64,000 bases of DNA from Amanita rubescens (lineage: Eukaryota; Basidiomycota; Agaricomycetes; Agaricales; Amanitaceae), in the NCBI GenBank assembly GCA_015039365.1, contig WION01000007.1, forward strand, positions 912,795-976,794, given 5' to 3'. A program made the translations under genes and the position numbers. The notes below the pieces were generated by a model. That model had not been told where the DNA came from, did no database searches, and saw only the letters and a list, made by a program, of their open reading frames with translations. Shown here piece by piece: positions 43,230 through 55,030 of the stretch. Within the stretch, counting starts at the first letter, position 1. Each line of letters begins with the position of its first letter.

Positions 43230-45343
43230 TCAACCTCGCTGACCGCCTTGTACTGGTAGTTGCAGAAGTTGACGCCTTTGTTTCCTTCGGCGGCCGCTTT
43301 GATCTGGTAGCGGATGTTGACGCTTCCGTTTCTTCTTGTCTGCCTTTTGAACTTCATTAATGTCGTGATCCAGAGGCAACTCCAAGAGGTAAACATTTCG
43401 TTCCTGATCCCAACCCTTCGGAAGAGACCATTGTTCCTTCTCACCGGTGGGACGGACGAGGACGTAGTTTACCTCAACCGACAATGGCTCCACTGCCTTT
43501 CCTTTCCCCTTCACGTCTGGCTTCTCTGTTTGCGAGGGTTGACCAGGTTCACGTTGCCGCTGGATTTGTCCGACGATATCTTCTGCCACGAGATAGCCCT
43601 TTGGCGAACCTTTATGCGAACTGGATGTTGTCATCTGCAGGAGCCAAAGATGTTGAGCCTGAGGGGGGGGAGAGAAACCAACGACAAAAGAATCAAACAG
43701 GGGGTGGTTAATTATGGTCGGAATGTAATACGTATCGTCGAGGACTAACAAGTCCCCGAGTTGGAAGGAAAGCAGTTGTCGTTTGGTTTTCGGGAAACCG
43801 GGAACCGTTTCAGATGACTCCGGGTCATTGAGGACAAAGCTATTGGGGTCCTTGCCACTGCTCATCAATCTGAGGGCCCATGTCCCATCAGTTTCGTCCG
43901 GATCAGCGATGCAACGGTGAGCATAAGGCTCAAACATCGAGTCCGCAAGGCCTCTCATCTGAGGCATGGTTAAGAAATGTTTAATCATTGAGCGTGCTTT
44001 CACCCGTGACTCATCCCACAATCGCTTTGAGAACTTCTCGGCAACGACCAGGGACAAGAACTCGATTTGCAACACCTTCGATTCAAGGGAACCGACATTG
44101 TTGAGGGAGATGAGGCGGTACGAGGGGCCTTTCACGTCTGCGAATGGGTCACCACGACTTAAGTCATCCGCAGCCTTCTGCAATTCATCGAAGGATATTG
44201 TAAGCGCGCTGTCGTGAATCTCCGCTGCTCTGTTGAAGTTTCCGAACATTGCTCGGAAAACCTGTTGGGGAATGACTCCGAAGCGTGAAATGAGACCATT
44301 CAACAGGATGTCAAAAGCATCTTCGAATGATTTGGGCAGCCCCCTTTTTGGGAAAATTTCCTGGAGAAATGCAACAAAACCAGGGTTGCTAACCGTTGAT
44401 AAGAAATCCGAATCTTTCCAGTTATCCATCTGTATCACATTGTGCAATTGCTCTGAGAACAGACCAAATTTGGGAGAATGCCGTGCCCTGCATAGAAAAT
44501 GCTTGAGAAGTGAGAAATCTTGCTATCAAATAACATCTTACACAATTTCGAGCTCCTTGAGGGTCCATAACGGGAACACGGTGTAATCAGGGCCTCGCTG
44601 CTTCCACCAATTATAAAGGCTCGGATTGGGTGATGGACCTTGTACAGGGAAACATCGGGGATGAATCACAAATGCTGGAACCCTCTCCTCCGGACCAAGG
44701 TCAAATAATGACCAAATGAGTGAACCAGCACCAGGGGAGGGAAGATGGGAGCCTTTTACATCTTGTGATGGACAGTAAACGCCATCGGTGTAGAAAAGTA
44801 CATCTTCATCAGCTACGTGAAGTAGGATGACTTGTCCCATCCTTAGGAGACGGAGAAGTAGGTACCATATGAAAAGTTTTCCCTAGTACAAATGCCTTAG
44901 TGAAGACATACGGAAATACATGAAATAATCATACCGATGCCGGGTTGACCCGTGATAATGATTCCTGTGTCTGGCAAGCTCACGGCATTCTTCCAAACCA
45001 ACTTCTCGGCCTCCACATAACAGTTGCGAATCATGAGACTATGGTCTTGAGATGCCGGCAGATCAAGATCATCAACCATTGTACCAGAGGGGTTCTCCCG
45101 ATCGAAGCCCTCAGCATTGCGCCACTTGTTCGCGAACCGTTGCCAAACGACACCTCCTTTTTCCCACCGTCCGGGTTCAGGATCGTCCCATGTCCAGTTG
45201 GCAGGGTCTGCATGAACGTCACAACGTGATCACTAACTAGTATACTAGAAGGAGCGATGAAGAAGCTCACCAGCATTGGCGATAGCAAGATTGCTGAATC
45301 CGGGGTTGGCGGAGAGAAAAGTGCCAGGGGCTTGTGATGCCAT
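43230..45343 (-). pseudogene. Crinkler/RHS-type P-loop NTPase-like gene with a frame break in the P-loop
   Basis: Minus-strand exons: 45271-45343 (start MASQAPGTF), 44935-45207, 44542-44882 and 43230-44487. The protein reads like the Crinkler (CRN)-type NTPases found in large basidiomycete families: DDLDLPASQ, LPDTGIIITGQPGIG (Walker A), YLLLRLLRMGQVILL, ADEDVLFYTDG, then a long alpha/beta region and a basic tail (KADKKKRKRQ, a possible nuclear signal). Intron 44883-44934 splits the P-loop. After splicing, GIGKT is read, but the conserved helix behind it lies in another frame: the summed exon lengths are one base off. A short indel in the T-run at 44890-44893 would explain it, so the gene may be broken, or this could be a sequence error. 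The function of fungal members is unknown. The remaining exons are open. Confidence 0.65.
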
Positions 45344-45754
45344 CGATGTTCACGGTGAATGTGAATGTGATTCAGATATACAAATAATCATTAATACATT
45401 GCTTTTTGATTAATTGATTGGAACGCTCTGGAAAACTAACGATTTCCAGTAAAGGTCCAGAGAATGGCCCTTTTGTCTCGGGTGCTCGGGAGCCCTAAAC
45501 AGGGTTGTAGATGACTCCAGTGGTTAACTTTGGAGCTGGAGCCTTGAACGAGATGCTGGATGTGCAAGCAAAAGACCAGATCTATGACCGTGGCCGCAGC
45601 GTTTAAATTATATCAAAGATCGTGTTGCAACGAAACCCTGAATGTCGGGTATCGTGGTAGCGGCACACTTGTTGGTCCAACCTTGGCTAGTCCCTAGAAG
45701 AGTTGATATAATACCGTGCATTACAACAATTTGATCGCAAGTACAAGAGCAACC
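45344..45754. other. Intergenic stretch, nothing recognised
   Basis: Upstream of the Crinkler-like gene and downstream of Rpn3, both on the minus strand. AT-rich with no coding signature. Confidence 0.5.
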
Positions 45755-47462
45755 CTAAAAATCACCGGCGAGGTCATCATCATCTAATTCCCCTTCTTGA
45801 ATCTCTTTTGCCAACACCTTCTCCCGTTCTCTCGCTCCCTCAGCCGCAGCAAGCTCTTTTCTATGCGCATTTAAAGGATAACGCATAGCCTAGTGTCGCG
45901 GATATATTTAAAACCCCCCCCCAAAAAAAAACAAAACAGACACATACCTTGATGCTCTGATTGTGCAAGTCAAGACAAAAACCAATACGCCTCCCGAACA
46001 TCTCGCTAACTTCAGGACCATAACCACCCTTTTGTGTTCCACATTCCATCCATCCCTTTTCGTGCACAATTCGACCTTCGATGACTCCGTCCCGAATGGC
46101 TTTCCCAACGATGTATTCTGCATCTTCCTCCGAATCGAGGTGGAGCTTGACGCAGATATCCCTGAGAGATATGCGGGAATACGACAAGGAAAGGCGACGA
46201 ATGCCAGTCTTGATGACATTTTGGCGCAGTCTTACAATGAGGGTGTAAGTCCTGTCCGCCTCAAATTGTGCCGCGTGCTTGGTGAGAGTAGTTTGGAATT
46301 GCGATAACGAGCCACTTCGAACGGCTGATGAAAAAATTATTAGTTGCGTGTATATATGCGTTTAAAGTATGCCAGACCTTTCACGATCTCAAAGTATGCG
46401 CCGAGAGCTTTGTCGAGCACAGCATGCCTGAACAGACTTCTTTCGGGGATGTCTCCCATAAGTAGTTCAACAACGACAAAGAATTTGTGGACAGCTTGGT
46501 AAAAGCCAGGTGCAGTCTTTGGCGGAGGTGCACGTCGGATAGCTTGTTGTAGGTTGGAGTGAGCATCACTGTAGTTGAGCTGAACAGCCTTGATCCGTCC
46601 AAGATAGTAATGGTATCGCGCAAGCTGTGGATTGCCGGCAGACGTCGGGAACGTCGTCTTCGATACCAATTTGTCCGCCTGGTCATACAAATTGTAGTGT
46701 ATATAGTTGCGTAAAAGGCAATTAAGGAGCGATGCCTGCGTCTCGTCATCGTGCCGCAGCGCAGCAGTTCGCTGAGCTGACAAAAACAATCTAAGTCAAT
46801 CCCCGTCAGTCATATACACCGGAATATAACAGTGGGAGGACTAACGGACGAGCATCGGCCAAGCGTGCGCCAAGTTCAAACGCTCGTTCAACGGCATACC
46901 ACACTTTCGCCGCGATCGGGTCCATTGACCGACGATTTAGCGTCTGGATTTTCTCCACTGTCATTTGAGCAAGCTCAAGAGCCTTCTCGTATGACGTCCG
47001 AGAGGACAACAAGCGGTAGATGATCAATAAACGAAGATACGCTTCGCTCTCTGGCGATGGGTCTTGCACCGAGTTTGTAAAAGCAGGTTTGGAGCTGACG
47101 GCGTCCACATCCATGGTAGGTTCTGGAAGCCATGATAAAAGCGACCTTTTCGTTGGGTTGTCTACAATTCGAATAGATGAACAACCTTTCCAACAACAGT
47201 TTACTCCGGACGAACCTCTGAGATACAATTCGTCGATTGCATTTCGTATGATACTCTCGTCTAGCTTCTTTCTTAACGATGTCAAAGAGCGAAGGACACG
47301 GTGTATAAAGCGTGGCTCTAGATTAGCCACTGCCCGGTCTATGAGCGTAACGTTGGCTTTCACTTCTTGTAATGGAGTGAGTGGGATAGGCTCTTCTTTT
47401 TCCTTCTTGGATTCGTCGAGCTTTGATTCATCTTCAGCCTTTTTCATTTCAACGTCGGCCAT
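45755..47462 (-). CDS. RPN3: 26S proteasome regulatory subunit Rpn3 (PSMD3)
   Basis: Minus-strand exons 47216-47462, 46846-47161, 46378-46790, 45948-46324 and 45755-45889 give 495 residues, near the usual about 500-530. The acidic/lysine-rich N-terminus (ADVEMKKAEDESKLDESKKE) is followed by TPR-like helices and a PCI domain (LSYSRISLRDICVKLHLD, DAEYIVGKAIRDGVIEG). The C-terminal AMRYPLNAHR segment and an acidic tail are typical of Rpn3. Rpn3 is a scaffold subunit of the proteasome lid, placed next to Rpn7 and Rpn12, in cytosol and nucleus. The first intron (47162-47215, 54 nt) is a multiple of three without stops, so an unspliced message would still be open. Intron 45890-45947 contains runs of T and G (minus strand). 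Confidence 0.95.
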
Positions 47463-47552
47463 TGTGTCCAGAGTGTGGAGATCAGGAGGTGACGCGTACT
47501 CTAGATGCGGCTGATGACAGTGTCTGATGTAATAAGGTAAGCGAACGATTAA

Positions 47553-47625
47553 GTCTCCATAGCTAAGTGGTTATAGCATGCGATTGCAGATCGCAGGGTC
47601 CCGTGTTCAAATCACGGTGGGGACT
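47553..47625 (+). tRNA. tRNA-Cys (anticodon GCA)
   Basis: The 73-nt sequence folds as a cloverleaf: acceptor stem GTCTCCA/TGGGGAC, anticodon stem TGCGA/TCGCA with loop TTGCAGA (anticodon GCA), T-arm CCGTG-TTCAAAT-CACGG and discriminator T, as expected for tRNA-Cys. No intron. It sits 90 bases upstream of the Rpn3 start in the opposite direction. Confidence 0.95.
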
Positions 47626-47630
47626 ATTAA

Positions 47631-47636
47631 TTTTTT
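47631..47636 (+). terminator. RNA polymerase III terminator of tRNA-Cys
   Basis: A run of six T starts six bases after the tRNA end, followed by further T-rich sequence. Confidence 0.85.
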
Positions 47637-47839
47637 CTTTCTTTTCTATGCTAGCTCAAATCTTCCTGTTCATCAATGTTATCTATATACATTGTCTGGA
47701 TCACTTTTGGAACTGGCCAGCAAGGCCCCGTAGTACTAGTAGAGTTACTCGTGCGAGGAATTGCATCTGACATAAGCAACACTTTTACGTGTCAAGCGCT
47801 GTGGTCTGCTTTCCAGTCGCGTCAGGCATTCAGAGCGTC

Positions 47840-48847
47840 ATGCTCAGCCTTCTCCCAATTTCGCTGTTACTTCTCGCAGCCACTGTACGAGGTGCTCTCT
47901 TAACGGTGCAGTCACCCCGTATCGTCGTCACATCTCCAGGTTCCAACACTCCCCTACGCTCCGAGTCGTACGTCGCAACACTAACATGCCTCGTTCCATG
48001 GCACTCACCCGTTACCCTTGCCAGGTTATCAATTAAACGAAAACTCTCATCCCCCATCACCCTCAACACAAGTGATACCCTCAAGTTGACCTTCCAAGTG
48101 CTGGACAAGGAAGCAGACAAGGGCGTCCAACCCCACCAGGCCTTCCTCCGCTTCTATGATGCCGAATCAGACGAAGAAGGCATCCAACCCGTCCGAGTAA
48201 CGGCCTCCGGAAAAGCCAAGTTCGAACTGGCAAGTACCAATTTTTCACTTTGAAAAACAAAATATTAACCTCCGTCATACAGAACATGTCTAAACCCCCA
48301 GCATCCTTCCCTCCCACTTCAACCGCTCCCCTCCAAGTCACTCTAATCATCGGATCACCAAATTACTCTCCCATATCCGTTGACTTGTTCGATCTTGCTG
48401 TCCCGCCATCCCTCCCGGCCCCCGTCCACCCGGACGAAGCCTCCTTCCATCCCCTCCCCGAAATACAACACGCCTTCCGGGCAGACGAAAAGCTTCCCCC
48501 AAGATTCATCTCTGCCTTTTTCGCCTTGCTCGTTCTAGCTCCCTGGGTCGTCCTCGTGGGATTGGTAAGTTTCTCTCACTCTATACCAAAACCCCCGTAA
48601 CTGATGCGAACCTCCTCTACGCACGCAGTGGTCACAGAACGCTCCTAGTCCAACACACTTTTTTTCACTTCACATCCTTCCCTTCATCCTAACCCTCGGC
48701 GCATTCGAAGCGTTACTCTTTTGGTACTGGGTTGCTCTCAAACTAGGCGATGTATTGTTCTACGGTTCTATTCTCGGTCTAGTCGCGTTTTTTACTGGAA
48801 AACACGCTCTCGCGAGTATAGCTAGCAAAAGACTTGCGCGTAAATAG
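47840..48847 (+). CDS. SWP1: Oligosaccharyltransferase subunit Swp1 / ribophorin II
   Basis: Exons 47840-48229, 48283-48564 and 48629-48847 give 296 residues. A cleavable signal peptide (LSLLPISLLLLAATVRG) leads into a lumenal beta-rich region (DTLKLTFQVLDKEADKGVQP, AFLRFYDAESDEEG). Three hydrophobic segments close the protein (ISAFFALLVLAPWVVLVGL and two more before the end). This layout fits Swp1/ribophorin II, part of the ER membrane complex that transfers the N-glycan to nascent proteins. Its size is typical of fungal Swp1 and less than half of mammalian ribophorin II. The first intron, 48230-48282, begins GCAAGT rather than GT and ends ACAG: a GC-AG intron, required to keep the frame. 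The second intron is standard. Confidence 0.9.
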
Positions 48848-49153
48848 TGCAAATATTTACTCTCTATGTGGTACGAAATGGAAGATATTTAGAATGAATT
48901 TGTGCCACGTCGTGACTGGCTATTTAAAGCAAAGCAAAGCAACTTTGTTTCATATCAATTCTACCAAGTCGGGAATATATCGGTATCTAGTCGTGTCCAG
49001 ATTTTACTAGAAAAACGGTAGCAACCAAGTGTTCTCTATGACGCTAGCATGCGGTGTCCGGAATAGATATAGAATAATTTTGGCAGGCAAACGCCGGTTA
49101 TATAAAAAAACATAGTATGCCAAGTGTTCATCAGAATGTTAAAGGAATGACGA
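48848..49153. other. Short intergenic stretch between convergent genes
   Basis: Lies between the 3' ends of Swp1 (plus) and GH47 (minus); nothing else seen. Confidence 0.6.
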
Positions 49154-51662
49154 TTATAGATTAACTTTGAGAGTTAGCTGGGACGGCTGCAGTGTACCTG
49201 CGCTGACAGTAGCTGCAGGAACGTTTGGTCCATTAAGTTGGAACGAGATAGAGTTGTCGATCAATTTTCCAGAACCGTACTGGGACATGGCTGTAGGTGC
49301 TTGAAGCGGGTGACATTCGGTGTTGAATACGTCTAGAATGAGTTTAAGCGCAGGTATCTCGTCTATTCAGCGGAAATACTCACATTCATCAAGGCTGATG
49401 GTTTCCGGATTATCGAATGTGAGGTATCTTTTCGTTGGTTAGTGCTACTTGTCTAACGCATGAAACCCGATTAAAACGTACAGGTATTTCAGAACCTCTG
49501 CAAACCAGAAACTTTCCGTGTCATCGATCCTGCCGGCACTTATATTGTTCACATCATTCAGGCCCGCTGCACCCCCGTTTCCAACTATAAGATAGTCGTT
49601 GAAGCTCTTGACAGCAGCGAGAGCACGGTTATAATATTTCACGTCGCCAGTAGCACGCCACGCATAAAAATTGGATTCGAGGACTTCAGGTCTCAGAACA
49701 TAGTCGGAAGTCAAGATGTAGAATCCATTTTTATTGTAGAAGTCCAGTTGCTCCTGGTTTGGCGCACCGGAACCAGTGAAGTTCCCATCGGGTGATATGT
49801 ATGCGAAGACTTCAGGTCCAATACCAGTCCTGATAGACAGCGTCGATTAATTCTGGACCTCCTAACGTCGCATATACTCACTGTGTGCCTGCGTATGTAT
49901 TCCAACACGCGTCAACAAATTGAAGGCCAGCTTTGACGATAGTATCATTGTTCAACATCTTGCCGCCTGAGTAGAAATATTAGCCCATATTTCCTAAAAC
50001 CTTCGAAATAGCTACCTAAGATCCAATTTCCACCGGCGAAACATTCCAAGTGAGAGCCAATGTAGACAATATCTTTCTTGTCGTCCAAGTCTGCTATGTA
50101 GACGTGATTACCTACGGTTGACGTCTGTAGATCGAATATCAACAAAGTATCTTGACCAGTTATCCAGAACACTCACTTTCATCAGAGTCCGAATTGACGA
50201 GTCGACAGCGGTAGCCCAGGTATCAATAAGGAGAGTATCACTTGGGTTGAAAAGCCGCGTGTATTTTGCGTAATATTCGAAACAACTATCCGATCCTCCT
50301 CCCCAAGTCTATGCAAGTCTTTAATCAGGGTATAACATATAGTCTATCATACTTACGACATAGCCGCCTACGGAATTACCAGTTACAGGATCAATGTCCT
50401 GGGCGGCAAGTCCTGATGAGTATCAGCATTCTGAATGTGATACTCGATGACAAACGCAACAATAACTGACCTGGAAGGGGGGAGGGCTAACGTACAACGG
50501 AATCAATAAGAAAACGTATATAAGACAAAGAGGCAAAGCTCACAAGCTTGGCAATGTGCTCGACGGCTTTGAGGGCTAGATTTGCATATGTTTGATTCTT
50601 AGTATACTTTGACAACGTCCCAAATTCAAGTGACAACTAGATAAACTCATTAGATAGCATGATTCAACATGTGCATTGATACTCACAGAGGCTGCTTCGG
50701 CGATATTGCTCTATGTGGAATTTTGAGAAAGATCAGGATTATGGAACGTCCAAACTTACAATGGCATCCACTGGAGAATTGGTTGTGAAGTTCAGGTGTC
50801 CGAATGGAATAGTGTTGCCCTGCATTCGTTAAGTCTCAGATTTCCAACATGAATTTCGCGGACTCACGTAAGACCATGCATATACAAGCTTGTCACCTAT
50901 CTGCTGAGCTTTCTCGAGTAGGATAGGATATTGATAACCCGTGAGCTCGTACGCGCTCAACAAACCACCAACCCAACGGATAGTGGTCTCGAAGACACTA
51001 TACGAATCACTTAAAAGCTGAAATCATAAGTAGAGTTTCCATTCTCACCTGATGGTTTCATCAGTGTCAGTCACGTTAAAGTTCGTCTTGCCTATTTGTT
51101 TAACTGCCTCCGCGATCCAGTCCTTATCAACCGGTTGAGGCGATGAACATAACTTGACTTTATGGGACAAACCTCGAAGCCCATAAGTACCTACACGGTG
51201 CATTGAGTATCTATATGACTAAAATGGACGGGCCTGCAAGACTTACCATGGTACCCAGTGCATCCACAATAGACGCGCCTGTTTTGATCTCAATATTACT
51301 GCTTTTTCACCGATCAATCGACATACCCCATCCACCGAGTCCATCAACGGAACCTTTGCAGAGACTTGGTCAACATGCTGTTAAAACACGCGCACGGCAA
51401 ACACTCACCCTGAGCAATAGGAGCAACATCATCGTGCCCGAACGCATAATCTCTACGCGACAATCAGTCAAACAATCATCCTTGTTTAAGGTTGAACAGC
51501 GTACGTATACACTGAGTAACTCTCGAAGAATAACTGCTTCACAGCAGCTTTGTCTTTGGGAGCGCTGGCAGGTAGCGTGATGGAATCACTTTGAATCTGG
51601 CCAGTTTGACCGAGAAGGGCATGGGATAAGATGAGAAGGGCTGTCGCGACGTGAAGCTTCAT
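49154..51662 (-). CDS. Secreted class I alpha-1,2-mannosidase (glycoside hydrolase family 47)
   Basis: About 18 exons on the minus strand can be joined from ATG 51662 to TAA 49154; introns are about 45-70 nt and one exon (reading PSPLPG) is only 16 nt. The N-terminus [19 protein letters not shown] is a signal peptide. GH47 signatures in order: [68 protein letters not shown] (catalytic RPE region), [19 protein letters not shown] and the FNTECHP element carrying the Ca2+-binding TxE-type Thr. Family members trim alpha-1,2-linked mannose from Man9-type N-glycans in ER/Golgi, or are secreted in fungi; with a plain signal peptide and no later membrane helix this one is probably secreted or lumenal. 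A TATA-like ATATAT lies about 60 bases before the start. Confidence 0.92.
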
Positions 51663-52249
51663 AGCGACGGAGGGACACGCGACAGCACGAAAAACCAGTG
51701 GTTAGCGGCCGCGCCCTCTCATATATAGAAAATTAGGATGGTGCAATATATAAAATTGCTGGCATCGATCACCGCAACCCTGACCGTTGTTCGGGACCCA
51801 GAGACAACAGATCTAATTTGGGAGCCTTTTGTTCATCATGTGAAAGTGTGCGTAAGAAAATCAAGCAGAGAGCGATCACTTGGGACAACACCTGCTCCCG
51901 ATGCCGTGAAGAGCCTATTCACGTTGGAATCGTAATACCCTGAGCGCGCCTTCATTGAAAACATTGTTGCACGACGTCTACCTCAGTTCGGCTGCGCTTT
52001 CGGAACGTATTACTTTAGGAGCAGTGGTAACTGGCCATGGGTTTCACTACCGAGGAGTGTAGTAGCCTAAGATGAAACCCATATGGGCCAAACTGCCCGT
52101 GATTAACTACGCAGTCACGTCACATCCCGCCTTTTACTTCGATCTCCACGGGTTATGGGCATTATGAAGCGCGTAAAAGAACCGTGGTGACAAAGTCATT
52201 ACTACAGCAAGGCATCAATAGCTCGAATTGAAACCTTGCAGCAACCGCG
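51663..52249. other. Intergenic stretch with a small inverted repeat
   Basis: Arms tggccatgggtttca (52032-52046) and tgaaacccatatgggcca (52073-52090) are inverted copies, differing by a 3-base insertion, and enclose about 26 bases. No gene. Confidence 0.6.
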
Positions 52250-54955
52250 TTACCACCATACAACCTTTGGGCTAGGAAAGATAAATACATCCTCGTCCCC
52301 CGGCATTTCGATCCCATGTCTGTAATAAGTGGTGATAAATGTTTGCACGCTCGTGTGGCACGCGCAAGCGCACTTACTTTGTCTTTAGATGAGATTTAAA
52401 TCCGTTAAATGTCATTCTCGCAAGCCTGTCGGGCATATACCGTTTAAATGTATGTGACACTTCGTATAGACACAGTCGACAACCATATTTCTTCTCGCCT
52501 TGCGATTTCTTGCCCTTGGCAGAACAGTCAATGAGGTCTTTCACCAGGCCAGGAACGAGAGTTTCGCTGAGGAGTATCTGCATCCCATTCGGTTGACCAG
52601 TTGGTTGACTGGATCGGAAGAGTCTCATTTCCATATTATCATGGCCATGACGATGACAATGGCCAATCTGAGACGTCATTGATCACAAGCATATTAATCG
52701 ATATACAGCCACGTACAACATTTTCATCTGTCAATACCAAGTTGGGCTGACAGGACATACATACAATCATCTTCGGCTGCCGCTTGCCAAGATCGAGACG
52801 TCGCTTTCGAAATAGCTTAAGTGAGTCAATAGATGCCTCGTCAATGGATAGTAATGTCAAAAGTTTCCTCATAGCATCGGTTGCCTATCAATCGCGTTAA
52901 CGCTATGAGGCACACAGAAGGAATCACTACTGACCCTCTGGTCTCTTTCGAACCTTGATGCATCCCATGACTCGCATTTTTCATTTTCATTTTCATTTTC
53001 GTCTTTGCTGTCTGATGTTTTACACTCGTGTCTGCAAACCCCAACAAAATCTAAACAAGAATCCATCTTGTAGTGGTTGGATACAGTATGACAATTCTTG
53101 CACCGGAAACGAGCAGTCAGTCGGTCGAGAGGATGCAGCACAGTAGCGCTTGCAGAAACCCATCTAGGGAACCCCAGCGCATCGGTAAACGATTGCCTTG
53201 CATTGAGTTCCCACTTTGAAAGTTCGGCTTTGATGACGATTTGGATTTCGGGCTTCTTTAAAAGATCACGAAGATTGCGCGGAGGGGCGACTCGTTCCCG
53301 ACGTCTGCGGGGAATCTTCTGACCATCAAAGTTTAGTAGGGAACCTTCGATCGTGGGGAGACGTAGGAACATTGGAAAAGGAGGTAAAACCATTGCCGGT
53401 TCTACCGAACGGAAGTGCTGATACAGAACAGCCAAGGCAGCCAGATTATTTTTTGATAATGCTTCGAGTCTTTTGCGTTCGCGTTGCTGAGCCAACATCA
53501 GCAATTCACATTCCACTGTCGATGCAATTCGCTCGAAGTCTGCAATAACCGGTCAATAGATGACCTTACAGGATGAGGACAAACTAGCCGTTGATCTCGA
53601 GGAACTCCGCGTGCATATTGCTGGAACTAAGCATAGGACCATAGCTGCTGTGCTCCCGAAGGTCAGAAAGCTCATAGCCATTCTTATTGGCAATCATTTT
53701 TGACCTGTCCCCTCACATTTAAGTAGTGTGATTGTCCCATGTTCTAATGCCACGTACATGAGTAAGTTTGCGAATTTACTTCTGCCCCGTTCTTTGACGT
53801 CGTCTCGCTTCCAATGCGAGAGGGCCACACAGAACTATATAATATGTATGCGTGTCACTTTCCATAAATGTGGAACAGGATTCATTGGACTAACCTCCAT
53901 CCACTCTTCGTTCTTTTTAATAGCTATCTCCAGCTTCTGCGGAATGACATGAGGCGGTATACAATGCAAATGGCAGGGTTTTCTTACGCTCCGGTATATT
54001 TCTTCACCCTCTACCTCCAAAATGCGCCTCCACTTTCCCTTGGCTTGTTCCCAGTACTTCTGTCGACAATGGGGTTTATAACTGGGCCCTAGTTAGGTAA
54101 TAAGCCAGATTAAAACCATATGTCGTCCATAAAAGAAGACGCTGACAAGTATCGTAGGATAAATGGTGATTGAGTCTTGTACGTTCCCGTGCTGTAAAAA
54201 CGTCACAAAATAAGATCGCGTCTCTCGTGAACATTTTGTACATTACCGAGGCACCATTCTGATTCTACTAATGGAACCGCCCTCAAGATGTCCTTGTTCT
54301 GTCCTTCATCAGTATCTAAATTTGGTAGAAAAAGTCTTGAGCGGGAAAAGCGTCAGGCAAATTTGCTTGAGGGAAAAGAAAACTCCTACGGTGGAATCCA
54401 GAACAAGTGCTGACACTTCCATAAAAAGTTTTGACACGTTTTCTGCTCTGATTATGAGTGACGCCAGTAGGAATAGTTAGGATTCAACAAGCACCTTGTT
54501 GCATAAGCGTAACTTGATGGCGAATGAGCAATACTTCTCTTTCGTATATTCTCGACAGATCTTCGACAGGGCAAAAGATTAATATATCCTGCCGGAAGGT
54601 AAAGAATATAAACACCGACTTCGCATTTCCCACCGTCAAACACGAATGCAGCATACGCAGGCTCAGTCATCCCGCTAGGAGGGTCAGGCATGCCACGATA
54701 AAGACTCTGTCCAGTATTCCTCCTTGTACTTGACCAGATTGTAGCATTCGATGGATCTACAAGCATCACGCACAAATACTTGCTGCATCGGGCCACAGCG
54801 AGAACATCTCGTGTTGAACGTGTATGGATCAAGACCTGGGATATTATTTCCGCCGGCAATAACATCAAAAGATCGTCTTTAGGGAGAGTTGAATCCGAGA
54901 CGCGTGGAGTGTTCGCGTCAACGGCATTGGCCTTTTTGGCTCGCTTTCGTGGCAT
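52250..54955 (-). CDS. F-box protein with CxxC zinc-binding motifs, paralogue B
   Basis: A multi-exon minus-strand gene from ATG 54955 to TAA 52250. The first exon encodes a basic N-terminus (MPRKRAKKANAV), an F-box (LLPAEIISQVLIHTRSTRDVL) and FVFDGGKCE. After an intron the sequence continues ICREYTKEKYCSFAIKLRLC, so a CxxC pair forms across the junction. A large exon around 52869-53516 has a coiled basic helix and C-x2-C (FRCKNCHTVS) with further Cys/His (GVCRHECK). The last exons include CRLCLYEVSHTF and end HGIEMPGDEDVF. F-box proteins recruit substrates to SCF ubiquitin ligases. The same order occurs in the neighbouring paralogue A. Some internal exon borders (53520-54500) were not settled; the function is inferred only from the F-box. 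Confidence 0.65.
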
Positions 54956-55030
54956 GTCCTGAAAGAGACGTTTGGTACGTTACAGTCACACTAACAATGC
55001 AGGCTTGGCCCTATTTCCATACTCAATATA

